Assembly: GCA_903834465.1 (NCBI GenBank)
Contig: CAILJB010000033.1
Location: 1-64,000, forward strand
Length of the DNA: 64,000 nt
Direction: 5' to 3'
Source: an uncultured Pseudomonadota bacterium
GTDB lineage: Bacteria; Pseudomonadota; Gammaproteobacteria; Methylococcales; Methylomonadaceae
The position numbers were made by a program, and so were the translations under genes. This document shows, in pieces, positions 23,982 through 34,922 of this stretch. Every line of letters starts with the position of its first letter. The first letter of the stretch is position 1. The notes under the pieces were generated by a model. That model worked only from the letters and a program-made list of their open reading frames with translations. It did no database searches and was not told the origin of the DNA.

Positions 23982-25142
23982 ATGACTAATTCAAATTTTT
24001 ACACCAAAAAGAAACTATTTTTATTGACGTTATCATTAACGCTAATGTTAGCCGCATGTTCTGATCCGACAGAAAAAGTTCAGCAACCACCTCCGCCACC
24101 ACAAATCCCCAAAGGGGAAGTGTATTTAGCCCCTGATTCTCCTAAAAGAACTTATGTCAAAACAGCCAGTTTAGTTTTAACACAACACCCTTTACTTGAA
24201 CCCCTAGCAGGAAAAATTGTCTATAACGAAAGTGTAACGTCACGGATTAGCTCGCCGATAGCAGGACGTGTTATCAAGGCACCTGCAGCATTAGGTACAT
24301 CTGTTTCTGTTGGTTCAACATTATTAGAACTCGATAGCCCCGACGTGGCAGATGCGGAAGCAGATTTCATTAAATCGCAAGCCGATTTAACACTGGCTAA
24401 TCATGCGTTTAACCGTCAACAAGAGCTTTACGCTGGAAAAGCCATCGCGCATAAAGAATTAGAGCAAGCACAAGATGATTTAAGTCGCGCACGCAGTGAT
24501 GTACAAAGCGCACAGCAACGTTTGAAAAATTTACACATACATGCAGGGCAAAGTGACGGGCGTTTTATTTTAAATTCGCCTATGACGGGTGTTGTCGTGG
24601 AACGTAACGTGACACCAGGAATGGAAGTACGCCCAGATTTGGACTCGCCACTGTTTGTCGTTTCCAACATCAAAAAATTGACGGTATTGATGAATGTTTT
24701 TGAGGTGAATTTATCCAAAATTCGGCTAGGACAAAAATTATCGGTTTCTGTTCCCGCCTATCCGAATGAACGTTTTCCCGCAACGGTTCAATATATCGGA
24801 CAAGTGTTAGACGACACGACGCGAACTGTGCAAGTGCGTTGTGAATTACCAAATCCAGATGGTCGATTATTACCAAGCATGTATGCCACCGTTACGGTAG
24901 AAAGTGATGCAAGCGATCAGGCAATTGTGATTCCGCTTACTGCAGTTTTTACTGAAGATGATGTCGATTACGTTTTTATTCATCTCGACGAGGATCACTA
25001 TCAGCAACGTCCTGTTGAAATTGGACTACGCTTGAAAGATAAAGCCATTATCACAAAAGGGTTGCAACCTAATGAACAGCTTGTCACGGAAGGCGCATTG
25101 ATGTTGCGTGCTGAAGAAGATGCTGAAAACACAAACCCATAA
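23982..25142 (+). CDS. czcB: Periplasmic adaptor of heavy-metal efflux (CzcB-like), lipoprotein
   Basis: 386-aa membrane-fusion protein linking the inner-membrane RND pump and the outer-membrane channel. The N-terminus has a lipobox (LMLAAC), so it is probably lipid-anchored, followed by a proline run. A barrel-sandwich hybrid follows (RISSPIAGRVIKAPAALGTSVSVG...LLELDSPDVADAEADF), then an alpha-hairpin (about 125-170), a lipoyl half-motif (ILNSPMTGVVVERNVTPGMEV) and beta-barrel domains. DSPDVADAEADF is typical of Czc/Cus adaptors. No C-terminal metal-chaperone extension is present. Confidence 0.93.
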   Translation: MTNSNFYTKKKLFLLTLSLTLMLAACSDPTEKVQQPPPPPQIPKGEVYLAPDSPKRTYVKTASLVLTQHPLLEPLAGKIVYNESVTSRISSPIAGRVIKAPAALGTSVSVGSTLLELDSPDVADAEADFIKSQADLTLANHAFNRQQELYAGKAIAHKELEQAQDDLSRARSDVQSAQQRLKNLHIHAGQSDGRFILNSPMTGVVVERNVTPGMEVRPDLDSPLFVVSNIKKLTVLMNVFEVNLSKIRLGQKLSVSVPAYPNERFPATVQYIGQVLDDTTRTVQVRCELPNPDGRLLPSMYATVTVESDASDQAIVIPLTAVFTEDDVDYVFIHLDEDHYQQRPVEIGLRLKDKAIITKGLQPNEQLVTEGALMLRAEEDAENTNP

Positions 25143-25162
25143 TCAAACGCAGGAATTAAAAC

Positions 25163-28100
25163 ATGATTGAAAGTATCATTGCGTTTTGTTTACAGCAAAG
25201 GCTAATGGTCATAGGGATGACCTTAGCGATTGCTGTATCAGGGATTGTTGCGTTTGAACGATTACCCGTACAGGCATTCCCAGATGTACAAAATGTTTTC
25301 GTTCAGGTCGTGACCCAATATCCAGGGCAAGCTCCTGAGGAAGTTGAAAAGCTCATTTCGTTACCGATTGAGCGGGTTATGAATGGTTTGCCTCATTTGA
25401 TGAATATGCGTTCTGTTTCGATTTTTGGTTTATCAGTCGTGACACTGACTTTCGATGATGATGCAGAAGATTATTTTTCTCGGCAACAAGTGTTAGAAAG
25501 ATTACAAGATGCTGACATTCCCACTGACACGAAACCCCAGTTAGGACCTTTATCAACAGGGGTGGGTGAAATTTTACGTTATGTTATCGATGCGAAACAT
25601 TTATCCCTCATCGAACAACGCGCCTTGCAAGATTGGGTCATTGAACCGAAATTGCGTGCCGTTCAAGGTGTAGCGGACGTTGTGTCGTATGGTGGCGGCG
25701 TTAAAGAATATAAAGTTTCTGCGAAACCAGACCGATTAAGAAATTACCGCATTGATTTAAATCAAATGTTTGACGCGATTGCGGCAAATAATGCGAATAC
25801 AGGCGGTGGTTATATTGAACACGGTGATGAAGCCCTTGTTGTGCGTGGCGTTGGCTTACTCAAATCTGCGGATGAAATTGGGGAAATTGTTGTTGCGACA
25901 AATGACGGCGTACCCGTGCGGATTAAAGATGTTGCTGATATTAGCGTAGGACCTCAGCCGCGCACGGGTATTGTGGGCATGAATCAGCGCGATGATATTG
26001 TTGAAGGCATTGTGTTACTGATTAAAGGACGCGATGCTGTCAACGTATTGAACGGTGTTAAAGAAAAAATTGTAGAACTCAATGATTTTGGCTTACCGCC
26101 CGGTGTAAAAATCACGCCCATTTACGATCGCACAGAATTAGTTGGACACACCATACACACCGTCGAACACAACATGATTGAAGGTGCGGTACTCATCTTA
26201 ATTATTTTGCTGGTATTTTTACAACGCGTTTTGGCTGCTGTTTTGGTGACACTGATTATTCCGTTGTCGCTATTATTCGCGTTTATTTTGGTTGATTTTG
26301 GGGGCATTTCGGCAAATCTCATTTCGCTTGGCGCGATTGATTTCGGGATTATTGTTGATAGTGCGGTGGTATTAGTTGAAGCGGTTATGGTGCAAGCCAC
26401 GTTAGATTTAAAACGCACGACAGATATTCGCTCTCTTAGACAATCATTGTTAAGCACCGCAACAGAAATGGGGCGACCAATTCTATTTTCAAAAGCGATT
26501 ATTATTATTGCTTTTTTACCTATTTTCACGTTTCAGCGCGTCGAAGCCAAAATCTTTTCTCCGATGGCATACACGCTTAGTTTTGCACTGGTTGCATCGA
26601 TGTTGTTTAGTTTGACGTTTGTGCCGGCGATGCTGACTTATTTATTAGGACCAAAAATTGCCGAACGACATAATCCGCTCGTTCATGCGATGGAAAAACA
26701 CTATCGTCGGCTTTTAGAATGGGTACTTAATCATGCACGATTTGTGTTTCTTTCTGCGGTTGCGGCATTGGTATTGAGTTTTATGTCGGTGCGTTTGATT
26801 GGTACTGAATTTATGCCGAAACTCGACGAGGGTAATATCTGGTTGACCATTACGCTACCAACTCCCGTTTCGCTGACAACGGCAAAAGAGCTTGAAGAAG
26901 AAGTGCGGGATAAATTAGACGCTTTTCCGGAAGCGAAAACGGTGCTGACACAATTAGGACGACCTGAAGATGGTACTGACCCCAAAGGTTTTAACAATCT
27001 TGAAGTATTGATTGACCTTAATCCGAAAGACACTTGGAAGTACAAGAAAAAAGATGAACTCGTGCAAGCTATGGATAAAGAGTTGTCTGTATTTCCAGGC
27101 ATTCTTACTAATTTTTCGCAAGTCATTCAAGACAACGTTGAAGAGGCAATTTCAGGCGTAAAAGGTGAAATTGCGATTAAAATTTTCGGTAGTGATTTAA
27201 AAATACTGCAAACGCAAGCTGATCAAATTACCGATATTCTCGCTTCCATTCAAGGTGCAACCGATGTGGCTGCCGAACAGCAAGCCGGATTAGCGCAAGT
27301 CATTGTCGATATTGATAGAGCCAAAGTGTCACGTTACGGTATCAATGTCGCCGATGTTGAACGTGTAATGGAAATTGGCATGGGTGGCAAACAAGCCTCA
27401 GAATTTATGGAAGGCGAACGGCGTTTTGATATTACATTACGCTATGAAGAAAGTGCGCGTAATTCGATAGCGGGCTTGGAAGGTTTGACTGTTCAAACTC
27501 CAAGTGGGCAACGTATTCCACTTTCAGAACTTGCCACGATTAAAATCAATCAGGGTGCATCACGAATTAGCCGCGAAGATAATATGCGGCGCATTGCAAT
27601 TAAATGTAACCTCATCGACCGCGATCAAGGTAGTTTTGTTGCCGAAGCACAGCAAAAAGTAGCTCAACAAATTGCATTGCCGCCTGGTTATCATATTGTG
27701 TGGAGCGGACAGTTTGAAAATCAACAACGGGCGATGAAACGTTTAGCTGTTATTGTTCCGATTAGCTTAATACTAATTTTCGTTCTTTTATTTTGGGCAT
27801 TCACGTCGATTAAAAATGCGTTACTCATCGTGATGAATGTACCGTTTGCTATGATTGGCGGTATCCTGATTTTGTTGGCAACTGGCATCAATCTTAGTGT
27901 GTCGGCTGCGGTTGGTTTCATTGCCTTATTTGGGATTGCTGTACAAAACGGCGTGATTTTAGTTTCCCAATTGAACAAATTGCGCCGTGATGGTCAGTCG
28001 CTACACGATGCTATTATCAATGGTTCGGTTAGTCGGCTTAGACCGGTGGTAATGACGGCTCTCATGGCAATACTTGGATTATTTCCTGCTGCACTTTCAA

Positions 28101-28231
28101 CCAGTGTCGGTTCAGAAACTGCAAAACCTTTCGCCATCGTAATTATTGGCGGTTTGGTAACGGCGACTATTTTAACACTCACACTTTTACCGGCACTGTA
28201 TCGCTATTTTGCTGAATCTGACGAACCTTAA
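25163..28231 (+). CDS. czcA: Heavy-metal efflux RND pump (CzcA-like)
   Basis: 1022-aa proton-driven inner-membrane pump of the HME-RND family. The typical plan is visible: TM1 at about 10-30, a large periplasmic loop, TM2-6, TM7, a second loop and TM8-12. In TM4 the motif DFGIIVDSAVVLVEA carries the Asp...Asp...Glu set used by pumps for divalent ions (Zn, Co, Cd, Ni), rather than the AIGAMVDAA form of Cu/Ag pumps. QAFPDVQNVFVQVVTQYPGQAPEEVEKLI and GTEFMPKLDEGNIW are also family signatures. The exact metal cannot be read from sequence. It lies between czcB (20 bases) and the PII-like gene (11 bases). Confidence 0.95.
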   Translation: MIESIIAFCLQQRLMVIGMTLAIAVSGIVAFERLPVQAFPDVQNVFVQVVTQYPGQAPEEVEKLISLPIERVMNGLPHLMNMRSVSIFGLSVVTLTFDDDAEDYFSRQQVLERLQDADIPTDTKPQLGPLSTGVGEILRYVIDAKHLSLIEQRALQDWVIEPKLRAVQGVADVVSYGGGVKEYKVSAKPDRLRNYRIDLNQMFDAIAANNANTGGGYIEHGDEALVVRGVGLLKSADEIGEIVVATNDGVPVRIKDVADISVGPQPRTGIVGMNQRDDIVEGIVLLIKGRDAVNVLNGVKEKIVELNDFGLPPGVKITPIYDRTELVGHTIHTVEHNMIEGAVLILIILLVFLQRVLAAVLVTLIIPLSLLFAFILVDFGGISANLISLGAIDFGIIVDSAVVLVEAVMVQATLDLKRTTDIRSLRQSLLSTATEMGRPILFSKAIIIIAFLPIFTFQRVEAKIFSPMAYTLSFALVASMLFSLTFVPAMLTYLLGPKIAERHNPLVHAMEKHYRRLLEWVLNHARFVFLSAVAALVLSFMSVRLIGTEFMPKLDEGNIWLTITLPTPVSLTTAKELEEEVRDKLDAFPEAKTVLTQLGRPEDGTDPKGFNNLEVLIDLNPKDTWKYKKKDELVQAMDKELSVFPGILTNFSQVIQDNVEEAISGVKGEIAIKIFGSDLKILQTQADQITDILASIQGATDVAAEQQAGLAQVIVDIDRAKVSRYGINVADVERVMEIGMGGKQASEFMEGERRFDITLRYEESARNSIAGLEGLTVQTPSGQRIPLSELATIKINQGASRISREDNMRRIAIKCNLIDRDQGSFVAEAQQKVAQQIALPPGYHIVWSGQFENQQRAMKRLAVIVPISLILIFVLLFWAFTSIKNALLIVMNVPFAMIGGILILLATGINLSVSAAVGFIALFGIAVQNGVILVSQLNKLRRDGQSLHDAIINGSVSRLRPVVMTALMAILGLFPAALSTSVGSETAKPFAIVIIGGLVTATILTLTLLPALYRYFAESDEP

Positions 28232-28242
28232 AGGGGAAAAAA

Positions 28243-28569
28243 ATGAAAGAAATTCGTGCATTTATCCAACCACATAAACTCAGTCCGGTAACGATTGCGT
28301 TAATGGAAATTCCTAATTTTCCAGGCATGACGGTTATCGATTGTGAAGGTTTTGGTCGTGAGCATACTGAACACACGCAAGACTATCGTCCCTTTTTACC
28401 GAAAAAGCGTATCGAGATTTTTTCGCCAGATAACATGGTTGATATTATCTTTGAAATCATCATGGAAAAGGCACACAGTGGACAGCATGGTGACGGTAAA
28501 GTGTATGTCATGGATGTTATCAAAGGTGGACGAGTTCGAACGGCTGAACAAGATTCTGATTTAGGATGA
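28243..28569 (+). CDS. PII-like regulatory protein linked to metal efflux
   Basis: 108-aa member of the PII (GlnB/GlnK) superfamily. It begins MKEIRAFIQPHKLSPVTIAL, has CEGFGREHTEHTQDYRPFLPKKRIEIF over the T-loop, and GDGKVYVMDVIKGGRVRT over the nucleotide-binding C-terminal loops. The T-loop differs from classic GlnB/GlnK; the tyrosine in QDYRPFLPK is not clearly the uridylylated one. PII-like proteins encoded after czcCBA-type operons are a known group; a nucleotide- or metal-linked control of the pump is proposed for them. AAGGGG sits ahead of the ATG. It is the fourth gene of the operon. Confidence 0.9.
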   Translation: MKEIRAFIQPHKLSPVTIALMEIPNFPGMTVIDCEGFGREHTEHTQDYRPFLPKKRIEIFSPDNMVDIIFEIIMEKAHSGQHGDGKVYVMDVIKGGRVRTAEQDSDLG

Positions 28570-28657
28570 AATAGCCGTTTTGTCTCTGTAAATAGTACGC
28601 ATACTTTCGCTCGTCTGGTATCATCAAAACTATTTTTACGGAAACATTTTTCACTTC

Positions 28658-31600
28658 ATGAACAGAACCGATTTATTTAAACAACACCTCGCGCAACGTA
28701 TTCTTTTCCTCGACGGCGCGATGGGAACGATGATTCAAGGCTATAAACTCGACGAAAAAGATTATCGTGGCGAGCGTTTTGCAAATTGGCAAACCGATGT
28801 CAAAGGCAATAACGATTTATTGTGTTTGACGCAACCCGATATTATCAAAGCTATTCACAGCGCGTATTTTGAAGCGGGTGCAGATATTGTTGAAACGAAT
28901 ACCTTTAATAGTACGACCATTGCGATGGCAGACTATGAAATGGAATCGTTGGTTTATGAAATCAATTTTGCGGCGGCAAAAGTAGCGCGTGAAGCGGCGG
29001 ATGAATTTTCAACGCCTGAAAAACCGCGTTTTGTGGCAGGTGTTTTAGGCCCGACAAATCGCACGGCTTCAATGTCGCCAGACGTAAATGACCCAGGTTT
29101 TCGTAACATTTCGTTTGATGAATTAGTCATTGCTTATACCGAAGCGACGAAAGCGTTAATCGACGGTGGTGCAGATTTAATTTTAATCGAAACGGTGTTT
29201 GATACGTTAAACGCCAAAGCCGCGATTTTTGCTGTTGAGTTGTGTTTCGAAGAAATTGGTTACAGTTTGCCAGTGATGATTTCAGGCACGATTACTGATG
29301 CGTCGGGACGCACACTTTCTGGTCAAACCGTTGGCGCGTTTTGGAATTCCTTGAAACACGTCAAACCGATTTCATTTGGTTTTAACTGTGCATTAGGTGC
29401 AACCGAATTACGCCAATATATCGAAGAACTTTCAAACATCGCCGACACACACGTTTCAGCGCATCCTAACGCGGGTTTGCCAAACGCTTTTGGTGAATAC
29501 GATGAAACGCCTGAAATGATGGCAGCAGAAATTGCGGATTGGGCAAAAAATGGTTATTTGAACATCATCGGCGGTTGTTGTGGTACGTCACCTGATACCA
29601 TTCGCGCCATTGTCAAAGCAGTTGAAAAATACCCACCGCGTCAAATTCCTGATATTCCAAAACATTGCGCCTTAGCAGGTTTAGAACCTTTGAATATCAC
29701 AGCAGAAAGTTTGTTTGTGAATGTTGGCGAACGCACAAACGTTACGGGTTCAGCGGCATTTAAACGTTTAATTATCGAAGGAAATTTTGAAGCCGCTTTA
29801 GACGTTGCCAAACAACAAGTCGAAAACGGCGCACAAATCATCGACATCAACATGGACGAGGGAATGCTCGAATCCAAAGATGCGATGGTACGTTTCTTAA
29901 TGTTAATTGCCGCCGAACCTGATATTGCCAAAGTGCCAATTATGCTCGATTCATCGAAATGGGACATTTTGGAAGCAGGTTTGAAATGTATTCAAGGCAA
30001 AGGCGTTGTGAATTCAATTTCAATCAAAGAAGGCGAAGACAAATTTATTCAACAAGCCAAACTCGTGCGACGTTACGGTGCAGCCGTGATTGTGATGGCG
30101 TTTGATGAAGACGGACAAGCCGATACCAAAGCACGCAAAATCGAAATTTGCCAACGCGCTTACAAAATTTTGACTGAGCAAATTGGTTTTCCACCTGAAG
30201 ATATTATTTTCGACCCGAACATTTTTGCCGTCGCAACGGGTATCGACGAACACAATAATTACGGTGTGGATTTCATCGAAGCGACCCGCGAAATTAAACG
30301 TACTTTGCCTCACGCGCTAATTTCGGGCGGCGTGTCGAATGTGTCGTTTTCATTCCGTGGCAATAATCCCGTGCGCGAAGCAATTCACGCCGTCTTTCTA
30401 TATCACGCAATCCAAGCGGGTATGTCGATGGGGATTGTGAACGCTGGACAACTCGCTATTTATGAGGATATTCCGAAAGACTTGCGCGATGCCGTAGAAG
30501 ACGTAATTTTGAATCAGCATGACGGTAGCGGCACAGAAAAATTGCTCGAAATTGCTGAAAAATACCGCGCAGATGGTTCAACTGAAAATAAAAAAGAAGA
30601 CGCGCAATGGAGACATTTGCCCGTCAATGAACGTTTGGCGCACGCACTGGTAAAAGGAATTACCGATTTTATTGACGAAGACACCGAAGAAGCCCGTTTA
30701 CAAGCTGAACGTCCGTTGCACGTTATCGAAGGCGCATTGATGGATGGCATGAATATCGTCGGTGATTTATTTGGTGCGGGAAAAATGTTTTTGCCACAAG
30801 TGGTCAAATCCGCGCGAGTCATGAAAAAAGCGGTCGCGTATTTAATGCCGTTTATGGAAGCCGACAAAACTGCCGCTGACCGTCAAAGCAATGGCAAAAT
30901 TTTGATGGCAACCGTGAAAGGCGATGTGCATGATATTGGTAAAAATATCGTTGCCGTGGTGTTGCAATGCAACAATTACGACGTGATTGATTTAGGCGTG
31001 ATGGTTTCAGCAGAAAAGATTTTGCAAACCGCACGCATGGAAAAAGTCGATATTATTGGTTTGAGCGGTTTGATTACGCCGTCGCTCGATGAAATGGTTC
31101 ACGTTGCCAAAGAAATGCAACGCCAAGGTTTTAAAATCCCGTTGTTAATTGGTGGCGCGACAACTTCTCGCGCTCACACTGCCGTTAAAATCGAACCAAA
31201 TTATGATGGTTCAGTGGTTTATGTCACCGATGCGTCGCGTGCTGTCGGCGTAGCGAGTAATTTATTAAGCGGCGAATTAGCGACCGATTACAAAGCAAGT
31301 ATTCGCGCCGAGTATGAAGAAGTTCGAAAACGTCACAAAGGCAAAGAATCTAAAACCCAACAACATTCGCTCGAAAATGCGCGTAAAAATAAATACGTTT
31401 GGACAAATCACCCGATTAAACCCTCGTTTTTAGGTGTGAAAGTGATTGAAAACGTATCATTGGAAACGTTGGCAAACTATATCGATTGGACACCATTTTT
31501 CCAAACATGGGAAATGGCAGGCAGTTATCCGAAAATTCTGTCCGATGCTGTGATTGGCACAGAAGCGCGTAAATTATTCGATGACGCGCAAGCGATGTTG

Positions 31601-32326
31601 AAAACGTTGATTGCTGAAAATTGGTTACAAAACCGTGCCGTGATTGGCTTTTTCCCTGCCAATAGCGTGGGCGATGACATTGTTTTGTACACGGATGAAT
31701 CGCGGCAAACAGTGTTAGAAACCTTGCATCATTTACGTCAACAAAACGTCAAAGCTCCTGGTAGACCGAATTATTGTTTATCGGATTTTGTCGCGCCACT
31801 CGAAAGTGGTGTGATGGATTATATTGGTGGTTTTGCTGTGACAACAGGCATTGGTATTGAAACTAAGCTAGAAGAATTTGAAAAAAATCACGACGATTAC
31901 AGCGCGATTATGCTCAAAGCGTTGGCAGACCGATTAGCTGAAGCCTTTGCCGAGTATTTACATTTGCAAGTTCGCAAACAACATTGGGGTTATGCGAGCG
32001 ATGAAGATTTGGATAATGATGCGCTGATTAACGAGAGCTACAAAGGTATTCGCCCTGCTCCTGGTTATCCCGCCTGCCCTGACCATACAGAAAAAGAAAA
32101 GTTGTTCAAATTGTTAAACGTGACTGAACACACCACAATTGAACTCACCGAAAATTTCGCTATGTATCCCGCCTCAGCGGTAAGCGGTTGGTACTTTGCA
32201 CATCCACAAGCACAATATTTCAACATTGGTAAAATCGACAAAGACCAATTGAGCGATTATGCGCGACGTAAAGGTATGGCTGAAGATGTAGCGGCGCGGT
32301 GGTTGGTGGCGCATTTGAATCATTGA
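28658..32326 (+). CDS. metH: Cobalamin-dependent methionine synthase
   Basis: Transfers a methyl group from methyltetrahydrofolate via cobalamin to homocysteine. 1222 aa, the usual full length. Domains in order: homocysteine-binding (about 1-325) with zinc ligands Cys244 in FNCALGA and Cys307-Cys308 in GGCCGTSP; pterin-binding (about 340-620, [13 protein letters not shown]); cobalamin cap and B12-binding (about 640-880) with DVHDIGKN, in which His758 is the lower cobalt ligand; and the SAM-binding reactivation domain (about 895-1222, with [15 protein letters not shown]). No cobalamin or SAM riboswitch is seen in the 88 bases before it. It stands alone with a strong terminator. Confidence 0.98.
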   Translation: MNRTDLFKQHLAQRILFLDGAMGTMIQGYKLDEKDYRGERFANWQTDVKGNNDLLCLTQPDIIKAIHSAYFEAGADIVETNTFNSTTIAMADYEMESLVYEINFAAAKVAREAADEFSTPEKPRFVAGVLGPTNRTASMSPDVNDPGFRNISFDELVIAYTEATKALIDGGADLILIETVFDTLNAKAAIFAVELCFEEIGYSLPVMISGTITDASGRTLSGQTVGAFWNSLKHVKPISFGFNCALGATELRQYIEELSNIADTHVSAHPNAGLPNAFGEYDETPEMMAAEIADWAKNGYLNIIGGCCGTSPDTIRAIVKAVEKYPPRQIPDIPKHCALAGLEPLNITAESLFVNVGERTNVTGSAAFKRLIIEGNFEAALDVAKQQVENGAQIIDINMDEGMLESKDAMVRFLMLIAAEPDIAKVPIMLDSSKWDILEAGLKCIQGKGVVNSISIKEGEDKFIQQAKLVRRYGAAVIVMAFDEDGQADTKARKIEICQRAYKILTEQIGFPPEDIIFDPNIFAVATGIDEHNNYGVDFIEATREIKRTLPHALISGGVSNVSFSFRGNNPVREAIHAVFLYHAIQAGMSMGIVNAGQLAIYEDIPKDLRDAVEDVILNQHDGSGTEKLLEIAEKYRADGSTENKKEDAQWRHLPVNERLAHALVKGITDFIDEDTEEARLQAERPLHVIEGALMDGMNIVGDLFGAGKMFLPQVVKSARVMKKAVAYLMPFMEADKTAADRQSNGKILMATVKGDVHDIGKNIVAVVLQCNNYDVIDLGVMVSAEKILQTARMEKVDIIGLSGLITPSLDEMVHVAKEMQRQGFKIPLLIGGATTSRAHTAVKIEPNYDGSVVYVTDASRAVGVASNLLSGELATDYKASIRAEYEEVRKRHKGKESKTQQHSLENARKNKYVWTNHPIKPSFLGVKVIENVSLETLANYIDWTPFFQTWEMAGSYPKILSDAVIGTEARKLFDDAQAMLKTLIAENWLQNRAVIGFFPANSVGDDIVLYTDESRQTVLETLHHLRQQNVKAPGRPNYCLSDFVAPLESGVMDYIGGFAVTTGIGIETKLEEFEKNHDDYSAIMLKALADRLAEAFAEYLHLQVRKQHWGYASDEDLDNDALINESYKGIRPAPGYPACPDHTEKEKLFKLLNVTEHTTIELTENFAMYPASAVSGWYFAHPQAQYFNIGKIDKDQLSDYARRKGMAEDVAARWLVAHLNH

Positions 32327-32335
32327 TGATTTTTT

Positions 32336-32382
32336 CGTGATGAACAAACTAAATTTGTAGTCTGTTCATCACGCTGTTTTGT
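32336..32382 (+). terminator. Terminator after metH
   Basis: CGTGATGAACA (32336-32346) and TGTTCATCACG (32363-32373) form a perfect 11-pair stem with a 16-base loop. A T-rich stretch (CTGTTTTGTATTTTT) follows. It begins nine bases after the metH stop codon. Confidence 0.8.
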
Positions 32383-32480
32383 ATTTTTGGGGAAATTATA
32401 TACATGCTCATCGATAAGCAAGTTTGCACAGTGATTGAGAGAATGTTGAATTTGAACTGCATAATCTAGGATGTAAAAAG

Positions 32481-33347
32481 ATGACAACAAGTACATATCC
32501 AGAGACGTTGTTTCATTTTTGTGGTGATGAAAAGAAAGGAGAAGATGCACTAAAAAGCATTCTATCTAGTAAGTCTTTCATACCGTCATACGCAAGAGAA
32601 CGTGTTATATCAACGAAGGTAGAAACACCATATTTTTTTGTGCCAATGGTTAGTTTTTGTGATTTTAAAGTTCATGAACTTAATTTGCATTTCACAAAAT
32701 ACGGAAAATTTGGAATTGGATTATCAAAAACATGGGGTATAGAAAAAGGTCTTAATCCTGTTTTTTATTTTAGTAATGGTAGTGAATTATTCCCAGAAAT
32801 GTGGAGTGCCATATTCAAAGTATATGAAATTATCAGCATCAGTGACCCTGAAATACATTACAAAACGGAAAATCTTAATGCGGATAACATAGAAGCATTA
32901 AATAAAATAAAGCCTGATGAGATGAATGCAATAACCAGAATTATTGCATCTGAATTTCCACGACTTTTAAAATTACTGACTTACGCAAAAAATTACCAAG
33001 GCGAACTAAAGCGTGATGGAGAAGAACTAATACCAGATTTTCGATTTGCTGATGATAGAGAATGGAGATACGTTCCAAAAGTACCTGATCGTTTGGTGAT
33101 TCCTGAAAATCTACCTAATAGCCTCACTGGTGGAAAACATTATGGAAAAGAAGAATTAAATGAACAAATAATCAATTCTTCCCATCATTTAGAATTTGGA
33201 TATGATGACGTTAAGTTTATTTTTGTTCCAGATGAAGATGCACGATTAGATTTAATATCATTCATTGAGACAATAGAAAAGGAAACAAGGGAAACTATCA
33301 ATTTATTGATTAGTAAAATTACTGTAATTAGTCATTTGGATTTATAA
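32481..33347 (+). CDS. AbiGi-like protein (putative abortive-infection antitoxin family)
   Basis: 288 aa. The N-terminal half matches, from memory, the AbiGi family (Pfam AbiGi): LFHFCGDEKKGEDALKSIL, then SFIPSYARERV, PMVSFCDFKVHEL, and YGKFGIGLSKTWG followed by NPVFYF. A later block, FADDREWRYVPKVP, is also typical, and FIFVPDEDARLDLISFI ends the conserved part. AbiGi/AbiGii pairs are type IV-like abortive-infection toxin-antitoxin systems; AbiGi is the presumed antitoxin. No AbiGii toxin lies next to it; the next gene is a metalloprotease. The coding DNA is visibly richer in A/T, with few of the GCG/CGC codons used by neighbours, which suggests transfer. AGGA lies near the start. The activity of this solo copy is unknown. 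Confidence 0.82.
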   Translation: MTTSTYPETLFHFCGDEKKGEDALKSILSSKSFIPSYARERVISTKVETPYFFVPMVSFCDFKVHELNLHFTKYGKFGIGLSKTWGIEKGLNPVFYFSNGSELFPEMWSAIFKVYEIISISDPEIHYKTENLNADNIEALNKIKPDEMNAITRIIASEFPRLLKLLTYAKNYQGELKRDGEELIPDFRFADDREWRYVPKVPDRLVIPENLPNSLTGGKHYGKEELNEQIINSSHHLEFGYDDVKFIFVPDEDARLDLISFIETIEKETRETINLLISKITVISHLDL

Positions 33348-33420
33348 AACAAAAATAGCTCTGTGTTTATTTACAAAGCTAATAATTTGAAAGTTCCACC
33401 AAAATATTTAAACGACAAAA

Positions 33421-34890
33421 ATGACTAACTTCATAACCCGCAAATTTTGGCGACAATGGTTTTTAATCGGTTTACTGATGAATTCAACGCCAATGTATGC
33501 GCTCGAATTAGATAAAATCGAACTGCCGGACATGGGCGATTCATCGGGAACATTGATTAGTCCCGAAGAAGAAAAAAAATTAGGGGAAGCCTTTTTTCGT
33601 AGCTTGCACGCGCAAGTCACCATCAATCAAGACAGCGAAATTCAGCAATATATTCAAAGTATTGGTGAAAAACTGGTCGCCCACAGCGATACACCCAGTT
33701 ACCCGTTTCATTTTTTTGTGGTCATGGAAAATGACATCAATGCTTTCGCAGGACCAGGTGGTTATATTGGTGTGAATTCAGGGTTAATTTTGATGACCGA
33801 CGCGGAAAGCGAACTCGCGTCCGTTATGGCGCACGAAATTGCTCACGTCACGCAACGGCATTTGTATCGGTCTTATGAGGCAAGTTCACGTTTATCAATC
33901 CCGATGGCAGTTGCTACGTTAGGTGCCATTTTACTTGGAACACAATCTGCCGCCGCAGGACAAGCTGCGATTATGGCCATTCAAGCCGGAAGCGTGCAAT
34001 TCCAAATCAATTTTACCCGTGAACACGAAGAAGAAGCCGATCGTGTGGGAATGCAAACATTATCCAGTTCGACGTATGATCCGCGTAGCATGCCAACGTT
34101 TTTTGAACGGCTACAACAATCGACACGCTACGCGGGGCAAAATATACCGGAATTTTTACGCACCCATCCCGTCACCGCGTCGCGTATTTCCGATTCACGC
34201 GGTCGAGCGGATAATTATCCCTATAAACAATATCCTGATTCGCTGACTTATCAGTTGATAAAAACGAAATTACAAGTTTTATCAAGTAATGACAGCAACG
34301 AAACTCGTTCAATTTTACAAGCCCGTTTGAATCAAGGATTGCCCGAACAACGCACCGTGGTGCAATACGGTTTAGGTTTACTCGCACTGAAAACACAAAA
34401 TTTCGCAGAAGCCGAAACAATTTTTCAAATGTTGGCCAAAAATAATTTTGAACAGCCGCATTACGCCGCAGCCTTGGCACGCACAGCATTAGAGGCGAGC
34501 AATTACAAACTGGCTTTAACGCGCTATCAAAAACTGTCGGCTCAATTTCCAGATAATGATGCAATTAAGTTGGAATATGTGAGCGCATTATTAAAAACGG
34601 GCGATCCAAGTACAGCAAAAAATATCCTGCTGTCTTTATCGCTAAAAACACAAAATTTGCCGATTTTTTCTGAGTCACTCGCGCAAGTGTATGGTGATTT
34701 AAATCAGCCCGCCGAATCACACCGTTATTTGGCAGATTATTATTTTGCAATGGGTGAAACACAACAAGCGATTTTGCAAATTCGATTAGCACAACAAATC
34801 AAAGGCATTAGTCCGCAAATGGTAGCAATTCTACGCGAAAAATTGGCATTTTTATGGACAACCGATGAACAAGAACGTCGTAACCGATAA
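33421..34890 (+). CDS. bepA: M48 metalloprotease with TPR domain (BepA/YfgC-like)
   Basis: 489-aa periplasmic zinc protease/chaperone that in E. coli (BepA) supports LptD folding and outer-membrane quality control. A signal peptide ends near residue 30 (LLMNSTPMYA). The M48 domain follows, with the zinc site in VMAHEIAHVTQRHL (HExxH) and the third-ligand glutamate in EHEEEADRVGM. NAFAGPGGYIGVNSGLI is a family hallmark. The C-terminal 220 residues consist of TPR-like helical repeats (NFAEAETIFQMLAKNN, NYKLALTRYQKLSAQFP). Length equals that of E. coli BepA (487). It is followed by rpoD with its own promoter. Confidence 0.93.
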   Translation: MTNFITRKFWRQWFLIGLLMNSTPMYALELDKIELPDMGDSSGTLISPEEEKKLGEAFFRSLHAQVTINQDSEIQQYIQSIGEKLVAHSDTPSYPFHFFVVMENDINAFAGPGGYIGVNSGLILMTDAESELASVMAHEIAHVTQRHLYRSYEASSRLSIPMAVATLGAILLGTQSAAAGQAAIMAIQAGSVQFQINFTREHEEEADRVGMQTLSSSTYDPRSMPTFFERLQQSTRYAGQNIPEFLRTHPVTASRISDSRGRADNYPYKQYPDSLTYQLIKTKLQVLSSNDSNETRSILQARLNQGLPEQRTVVQYGLGLLALKTQNFAEAETIFQMLAKNNFEQPHYAAALARTALEASNYKLALTRYQKLSAQFPDNDAIKLEYVSALLKTGDPSTAKNILLSLSLKTQNLPIFSESLAQVYGDLNQPAESHRYLADYYFAMGETQQAILQIRLAQQIKGISPQMVAILREKLAFLWTTDEQERRNR

Positions 34891-34922
34891 TGACAAAAAA
34901 TACAAATAAAAACAGCTTTTAT

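Noticed and set aside
26122-27126. Long minus-strand open frames inside czcA
   Set aside because: They are antisense shadows of a well-conserved gene, with low-complexity translated products and no ribosome sites.
28570-28657. Possible cobalamin or SAM riboswitch before metH
   Set aside because: Only 88 bases are available and no B12-box or SAM-box sequence is present.
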